A DNA stretch of 16,170 nt from JBDGPU01 sp042219525 (GTDB lineage: Archaea > Halobacteriota > Halobacteria > Halobacteriales > Haloferacaceae), in the NCBI GenBank assembly GCA_042219525.1, contig JBDGPU010000106.1, positions 1 through 16,170 on the forward strand, given 5' to 3'. Both the position numbers and the translations under genes were made by a program. A model generated the notes under the pieces. The model was not told where the DNA came from, ran no database searches, and saw only the letters and a program-made list of their open reading frames with translations. Position 1 is the stretch's first letter; every line of letters begins with the position of its first letter. Below, piece after piece: positions 13,101-16,170 of the stretch.

Positions 13101-14322
13101 TTTCGACGTGATACATTGTTTCGGGTGCTTTGCGTTTCCAGACCTTCGTCGCGGTCGATGACGCAACTTCTCCATCCTGCTGGAGTGCCGGCACGTCGAA
13201 GTCGACGTAGTCCCAGACACCGTCGTCAACTGGTTTCGGATCGTCGAGGTTGCTTTCGACGAGTTCCCGGATCGGGACTTGTCGGCCGCTCTCCAGAGCC
13301 ACCTTAGTGTCCCCGTTTAGACACTTACCCGTTCCAGGGTCCCCTATCAGCAACATGTGGAGGTCCCCACGTATCCGCGATCCGTCAGGAAGGTGTTTCG
13401 TCACGCCCGAGAAGAGCTGGAGGGTCATCGCGAGCTTCTCCTCCTCGTAGCCGTAGATGGCCGGGGCGATGGAGTCGACCATCATGTCGTAGATCCCGGG
13501 GTCGTTCGAGAGCTCGACGATGCGCTCGACGTCCTCCTGCCGGATGTCCATGTCCTCGAACTGCTCGTCCTCGATGGAGATGGAGACGCCGTCCATGTAC
13601 AGGTCGAAGACGGAGGACTTCTCGTTGCCTTGCTGGACCTGCTCGATGTGGAGGACGCCGACGACGGTGACGTGGTCGCCGGGGGTGACTTCGCCGGTGA
13701 TGTCGTCGACGATGTCGACGTCGATGGCCTGGGGCGTCTCGCCGCCGCGGAGGCCCTCGGGCGACTCCTGTACGCGGAGCTTCTGGGAGTCGACGAACTC
13801 GGACTGGTCGAAGTTGACCCGGAAGGGCCCCTGTCGCTCACAGCCCTGGCACTCGTGGGGCTCCTGGAAGCTGCCATCGCTCTGGGGGATGTAGGTCATC
13901 GTCCCACAGCGCTGGCACTCGAAAGCGGCCTCGGTGATCTTCGGCCGGACGTCCGTGGCCTTCCGGACGATGCCGCGAACGGAGACGAGCTTCCCGATGT
14001 GGTTGTCGTGGACGCGGATCCCGCGGATGTCGACGCTGTTCGGGAGGTTCTCGATGCGGACGTGGGCCTGGCCCAGGCTCACGTCGGCCGGGAGGTCGTA
14101 CAGCCGGAGCGCTTCCTCGGCGTACTCGCGCATCTGGTCCGGCTGGCTGCGGAAGTCCTCGGCGAGGTCGCGGTCGAACTGGTAGAGGTCGTCGTAGTCG
14201 ATGAACAGCGACCGCTGCTCGTTGGGGTAGTTCTGCGCGAGCACCCCGATCTCGTCGCTGTAGTAGTTCCGGTAGAACTGGATGAACCGCTCCGTCAGAT
14301 CCTGATTCCCGGCCTGAGCCAT
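10120..14322 (-). CDS. mcm: Replicative DNA helicase MCM, precursor with two inteins
   Basis: The precursor is 1400 residues; splicing would leave a 700-residue MCM, the usual archaeal size. MCM is the hexameric 3'-5' replicative helicase. The N-terminal domain has a zinc-binding set C136-x2-C139 and C158-x2-C161. Walker A (G-D-P-G-T-G-K, 327-333) is cut by intein 1, before the serine at 511. The extein 511-537 includes KGSSAAGL, after which intein 2 (538-1060) follows. Walker B I-D-E-L-D-K-M starts near 1092, followed by the sensor A-A-N-P-K-Y-G and arginine finger S-R-F-D. A helical winged-helix-like C terminus closes the protein. The ATG at 14322 (MAQAGNQ) matches usual halobacterial MCM starts; an ATG at 14334 would add four residues. 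The frame is unbroken. The next gene overlaps its stop, and a methyltransferase lies divergent. Confidence 0.97.
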   Translation of the reverse strand: MAQAGNQDLTERFIQFYRNYYSDEIGVLAQNYPNEQRSLFIDYDDLYQFDRDLAEDFRSQPDQMREYAEEALRLYDLPADVSLGQAHVRIENLPNSVDIRGIRVHDNHIGKLVSVRGIVRKATDVRPKITEAAFECQRCGTMTYIPQSDGSFQEPHECQGCERQGPFRVNFDQSEFVDSQKLRVQESPEGLRGGETPQAIDVDIVDDITGEVTPGDHVTVVGVLHIEQVQQGNEKSSVFDLYMDGVSISIEDEQFEDMDIRQEDVERIVELSNDPGIYDMMVDSIAPAIYGYEEEKLAMTLQLFSGVTKHLPDGSRIRGDLHMLLIGDPGTGKCLNGDTKVALESGRQVPIRELVESNLDDPKPVDDGVWDYVDFDVPALQQDGEVASSTATKVWKRKAPETMYHVETASGRELDVTPSHPLFVQSENGTHEPRRAEELQEGELVAVASKPVVDGGITTVDTTVENTRYRTLRWDRIETLEQVAPEDDWVYDLEVAGTHNYVSNGVISHNSQMISYVENIAPRSVYTSGKGSSAAGLCVTGDTMIHTADGFEPIRELATEHHPETVDEDTAAEAEHELYTFDRESGDVDQRTSSHVWRMPEKPCRRIETSYGKELETSVNTPILVCDEGGVEWREISEVETGDHVAVPKYDEIDRSSPSIRDFFEFTEEKLKLSDDSVAFLREQLWKEFGTLRDAAAELDLPEDFIYDSLPNRHLPLDRLDRILDAVGADRPDINVERAMLRHGDGVRIPDEFDADLLYLVGLVFGDGDVMVSRRGSNRGHVRISNSDEELLREAADIIESVFDKSPSIEYQDDRVPCIRLHSATVARFFSNLGVESPKKNIALASELTTAEHADAFLQGLFDADGSVSARDTGGSSVQFSTIDDEFARQIQLMLESYGVRAQRRERDRRGTYEREDGYEIESKSIQTHLAIYGGDVDVFADRIGFRSTAKAEALDTIVDDAPRRGERLPLGDALVKTDGAGGQYYQNLVAGNDPSRERARNLLADRELGDTEAVVEEVAEADLVWDEVVSVVNTGEKEVFDLTVPNTHNFFGNGIVTHNTAAAVRDDFGDGQQWTLEAGALVLADKGIAAIDELDKMDASDRSAMHEGLEQQKISVSKAGINATLKSRCSLLGAANPKYGRFDQYEPIGEQIDLEPALISRFDLIFTVTDQPDPDHDARLAEHILKTNYAGELNTQREELANSEFTQAEVDNVTDEVAPAIEQDLLRKYIAYAKRNCYPTMTDEAKEVIQEFYVDLRSKGADEDAPVPVTARKLEALVRLAEASARVRLSDTVDHEDADRVTDIVESCLRDIGVDPETGQFDADVVETGTSKSQRDRIKDIKQLIGEIEEEYEEGAPVEEVLDRADEIGMDASKAEEEIENLRRKGEVYEPQQNHLRTT
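11143..12711 (-). mobile_element. Intein 2 of MCM with LAGLIDADG homing endonuclease
   Basis: The 523-residue intein lies within MCM between L537 and T1061. Its first residues are C-V-T-G-D-T and it ends V-T-H-N before the Thr of the C-extein. Two LAGLIDADG-type motifs, L-V-G-L-V-F-G-D-G (760-768) and L-Q-G-L-F-D-A-D-G (858-866), keep their acidic residues, so the endonuclease may be active. The block-B region reads E-T-S-V-N-T-P, where most inteins have T-x-x-H; the histidine position is Asn here. Terminal His-Asn is intact, so splicing is likely. It replaces the usual site in the conserved GSSAAGL-TAAVVRD motif. The stretch seems less GC-rich than the exteins by eye. Confidence 0.93.
12793..13323 (-). 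mobile_element. Intein 1 of MCM, mini-intein in the Walker A motif
   Basis: The 177-residue intein starts C-L-N-G-D-T right after the P-loop lysine and ends V-I-S-H-N before Ser-511. Block B T-P-S-H is intact (T417 to H420), and the C-terminal H-N pair is present. No LAGLIDADG or HNH endonuclease motif is found between the splicing blocks, so it is a mini-intein that should splice but not home by itself. Because it divides GTGK from S, unspliced MCM cannot bind ATP normally. Confidence 0.93.
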
Positions 14323-14486
14323 TACGACCGGCATTAGGCGGCATCATTGAAGAACCCAATGTTCGGGCGGCGGAAGTGTTCCGGAATCGGACCGTACCCG
14401 GTGGCAGTCGCGAGCGGCAGTCGCCGTGCGTTCCCACACAAAGGATATCATTCGCGCCGTCGTGGGCGAGCGCAGGTGCCCTCTCG

Positions 14487-15254
14487 ATGACGGATTCCCG
14501 CGATTCCGATACTTCGCGCACGATCGCGGGCTACGACGCCCTGGCGACGGCGGAAAGTGACGACCTGGAGTACAGCCCGTGGGGGGACAGCCGGTATCAG
14601 GAGCACTACGTCTGGCCGGCCGTCCGCCCGCTGCTGCCCGACGTCGACGGGGCCCGCGTCCTCGATGCCGGCTGCGGTGTCGGCGACCACGTCGGCTGGT
14701 TTCTCGATCAGGGTGCGGCCGTCGTCGGCGTCGACGGCAGCGAGACAGCCATCGAGACGGCGCGCGACCGCTACGGCGACAGCGCGAGCGCGACCTTCCA
14801 CGTCGCCGACCTCACAGATCCCCTTTCGTTCGCCGCGGACGACGGCTTCGACCTCGTGTTCTGTAACCTCGTACTGGACCACATCGAGAACTGGACGCCC
14901 GTCTTCGCCGAATTCGAGCGGACTCTGCGCCCGGATGGGGTCGTGGTGCTAACGACGATCCACCCGCTACGACGTTACCGTCGCCATCGCGACGAGCTTA
15001 CGTCCTACTACGAAACCGAGGCGTACGTCGGCTGTTGGGGCGACACCGACGCGAAGCTCTTCACCTATCACCGACCAGTGGGCGACGTGCTCGGCGTGCT
15101 CGACGAGACGGGCTTCGTGCTGGAGGAGTTCCTCGAAGCGAAACCCCAGCCGAGTTACGAGGCGCACAATCCGGAGCGCTACGAGCGCGCAATGCAGGAA
15201 CCGGACACGCTCTGCGTCCGGGCGCGAACCGGAGTCGAACGCGAAGGTGACTAA
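14487..15254 (+). CDS. Class I SAM-dependent methyltransferase
   Basis: The 255-residue protein has a Rossmann-type methyltransferase core (Methyltransf_11 type). Motif I is V-L-D-A-G-C-G-V-G-D-H (about 58-68), the acidic loop is V-V-G-V-D-G-S, and the post-motif is F-D-L-V-F-C-N-L-V-L-D-H-I. The C-terminal part is YGCWGD-like and tyrosine-rich, giving no clue to the substrate. Small molecules are more typical of this group than RNA or DNA, but that is inference. The ATG at 14487 gives the normal N terminus; an ATG at 14376 would add 37 residues of non-family sequence. It is divergent from mcm, with about 165 bp between starts that hold both promoters. It ends 58 bp before the 3' end of the tRNA gene on the other strand. 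Confidence 0.85.
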   Translation: MTDSRDSDTSRTIAGYDALATAESDDLEYSPWGDSRYQEHYVWPAVRPLLPDVDGARVLDAGCGVGDHVGWFLDQGAAVVGVDGSETAIETARDRYGDSASATFHVADLTDPLSFAADDGFDLVFCNLVLDHIENWTPVFAEFERTLRPDGVVVLTTIHPLRRYRRHRDELTSYYETEAYVGCWGDTDAKLFTYHRPVGDVLGVLDETGFVLEEFLEAKPQPSYEAHNPERYERAMQEPDTLCVRARTGVEREGD

Positions 15255-15257
15255 CCC

Positions 15258-15271
15258 GGGTTCGAACCGCC
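15258..15271. repeat. Duplicate of the tRNA-Val T-arm (14 bp)
   Basis: GGGTTCGAACCGCC at 15258-15271 is identical to 15324-15337, the T-arm of the adjacent tRNA, in the same orientation. The flanks do not match. It lies beyond the tRNA 3' end, where integrase attachment-site scars occur. No integrase gene is in the window. Confidence 0.5.
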
Positions 15272-15312
15272 TCGCAGACATCTCTGTGACTCAGGTTCGT
15301 TCGTCCCAGAAA

Positions 15313-15386
15313 TGGGCTCGGGCGGGTTCGAACCGCCGATCTCAGCCTTGTAAAGGCCGCGTCATGACCAGCTAGACCACAAGCCC
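15313..15386 (-). tRNA. tRNA-Val(UAC)
   Basis: The 74-nt cloverleaf folds fully on the minus strand. The acceptor stem is GGGCTTG/CGAGCCC with one G-U pair, followed by discriminator A. The anticodon stem is CGGCC/GGCTG with loop TTTACAA, giving anticodon UAC (15350-15352) and valine (reads GUA, possibly GUG). The T arm is GGCGG-TTCGAAC-CCGCC. The D arm is short but consistent. CCA is not encoded. There is no intron. Confidence 0.95.
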
Positions 15387-15468
15387 GCGTTCGAAGGAAC
15401 CCGCCGGGTACTCAAAACGGTTACTGTCTCGGCGCAATCCCTTTGCCCACACGCGACCACCTCGGAAC

Positions 15469-15936
15469 GTGAACCGCCAGGTCGCCATCGCGCTCGCCGT
15501 CAGCGCCCTCCTCGTCGCCGGTGCCGTCGCCGTCAACGTCGGCCTCGTCGGCCCCGACTACGAGCGGACGACCGTCGAAGTCGAGGATAGCGGGACGAAC
15601 GAGACCCTGGCGACCGTCGACGTCCGCGTCGCCGACTCCCTGTACGAACGCTACGTCGGGCTCTCGAACACCGAGCGGCTCGGCCCCAACGAGGGGATGC
15701 TCTTCGTCCACGAGGAGCCCGGCGAGCACGCGTACGTGATGCGGGACATGTCGTTCGCCATCGACATCATCTTCGTCGCGCCGAACGGGACGATAACGGA
15801 AATTCACACCGCACAGCCCGAGGAACGGCCCTACACGAAGTACAAAGGATACGGCTCCTACGTGCTCGAAGTGCGCGCTGGCTTCGCGGACGACCACGGG
15901 ATCGACGTCGGCGACCGCGTCAAAATCGCGCTGTGA
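15469..15936 (+). CDS. DUF192 protein, membrane-anchored or exported
   Basis: The 155-residue protein carries the DUF192 core at about residues 50-155: YERYVGLSNTERL, G-M-L-F-V-H, an F-A-I-D-I-I-F-V strand, and G-S-Y-V-L-E-V-R-A-G near the end. An N-terminal hydrophobic segment (about 5-27, AIALAVSALLVAGAVAVNVG) with a preceding Arg suggests a signal peptide or anchor placing the acidic domain outside the membrane. There is no lipobox cysteine. The function of DUF192 is not established. The GTG at 15469 is used because it puts the hydrophobic segment at the N terminus; no ATG precedes it in frame. It is divergent from the tRNA gene, about 80 bp away, and about 70 bp before the right repeat array. 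Confidence 0.85.
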   Translation: MNRQVAIALAVSALLVAGAVAVNVGLVGPDYERTTVEVEDSGTNETLATVDVRVADSLYERYVGLSNTERLGPNEGMLFVHEEPGEHAYVMRDMSFAIDIIFVAPNGTITEIHTAQPEERPYTKYKGYGSYVLEVRAGFADDHGIDVGDRVKIAL

Positions 15937-16007
15937 GGTTTGCATCGCGTCGCTGTCGACGCCATTCTATGGCGTTCGAGCGTCCCGGGTTCTGAGCGCT
16001 CCCGCAT

Positions 16008-16064
16008 CTTCGGTCGATCAGGTGTTGTCGCGAGCGACACCACTCAGCATGCCCAGAAAGCCCC
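16008..16064 (-). ncRNA. Candidate small structured RNA (right array, inner unit)
   Basis: TTTATAAG at 16091-16084 on the minus strand sits about 25 bp before GGGGCTTTC. The hairpin GTCGC-TC-GCGAC lies inside the longer GTGGT stem, and the unit ends in ACCGAAG like the left array's last unit. Expression is inferred from sequence. Confidence 0.35.
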
Positions 16065-16170
16065 AGCCGCTGAGCCGGTCGCGCTTATAAATGAATACGG
16101 TGATCGTTGCTAGATACACCACTCGGCACACCCAGAAAGCCCCAGCCGCTGACCGGTCGCGCTGCTCGCT
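16008..16170 (-). repeat. Right array: two ~79-bp units, inverted copy of the left array
   Basis: On the minus strand the 34-bp core lies at 16118-16151 and 16039-16072, spaced 79 bp. The inner core is identical to copies 1 and 3 of the left array. 16131-16170 is the exact reverse complement of 101-140 (40 of 40 bases), and the match may continue past the window end. Both arrays point inward. A TATA box lies between the two units (16084-16091). 15937-16007 holds nothing I can name. Confidence 0.85.

Noticed and set aside
10120..14334. mcm as a split or broken gene
   Set aside because: The frame runs unbroken through both insertions, and both have intein start and end residues, so they are inteins rather than disruptions.
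1..16170. Whole window as a mobile element bounded by inverted repeats
   Set aside because: It contains core genes (mcm, tfb, tRNA) in an order that seems conserved in halobacteria, and no integrase, transposase or target duplication is visible. Inversion between repeats is retained as a separate possibility.

Overview
The window is a stretch of haloarchaeal chromosome (class Halobacteria). Evidence for this is the high GC content, the strongly acidic predicted proteins, archaeal TATA-type promoters sitting about 26 bp before nearly leaderless starts, a TFB transcription factor, an archaeal MCM helicase with inteins, and a geranylgeranyl reductase of archaeal lipid metabolism. Genus cannot be told from sequence alone. 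The order tfb - parA/minD - three halobacterial unknowns - small gene - mcm resembles, from memory, the mcm neighbourhood of Haloferax volcanii, so the core looks like vertically inherited backbone.

Layout. 1-425: four tandem copies of an about 80-bp non-coding unit. 551-850: small winged-helix protein. 929-2059: YgfZ/GcvT-like folate protein. 2093-3184 (-): geranylgeranyl reductase, convergent with the previous gene across a palindromic terminator. 3185-3774: about 590 bp without a gene, holding three perfect hairpins and three diverged units with the same 81-bp spacing. 3775-4197: HIT protein. 4255-5022: ParA/MinD-like protein without P-loop lysines. 5080-5586 (-) and 5757-6641 (+): HTH protein and TFB, divergent around inverted repeats. 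6682-9718 (-): four-gene operon (unknown, coiled-coil protein, repeat-containing protein, MinD ATPase) with two 4-bp start/stop overlaps. 9815-14322 (-): mcm with two inteins, plus a small overlapping gene. 14487-15254: methyltransferase. 15313-15386 (-): tRNA-Val(UAC). 15469-15936: DUF192 protein. 15937-16170: two more about 80-bp units, inverted relative to the first array.

How the parts fit. The centre combines replication (MCM), transcription initiation (TFB) and MinD/ParA ATPases with coiled-coil partners. This suggests a genome-maintenance or positioning neighbourhood, but the unknown genes have no demonstrated function. The most unusual content is non-coding. An about 80-bp element family occurs at three loci, built from a G-rich CTTTC core followed by a hairpin whose bases covary between copies, with a TATA box upstream of the core in several copies. 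Two arrays point inward as inverted repeats (40 of 40 bases identical) at the window ends. These could be a small-RNA family or a structured mobile/repetitive element; sequence alone does not decide.
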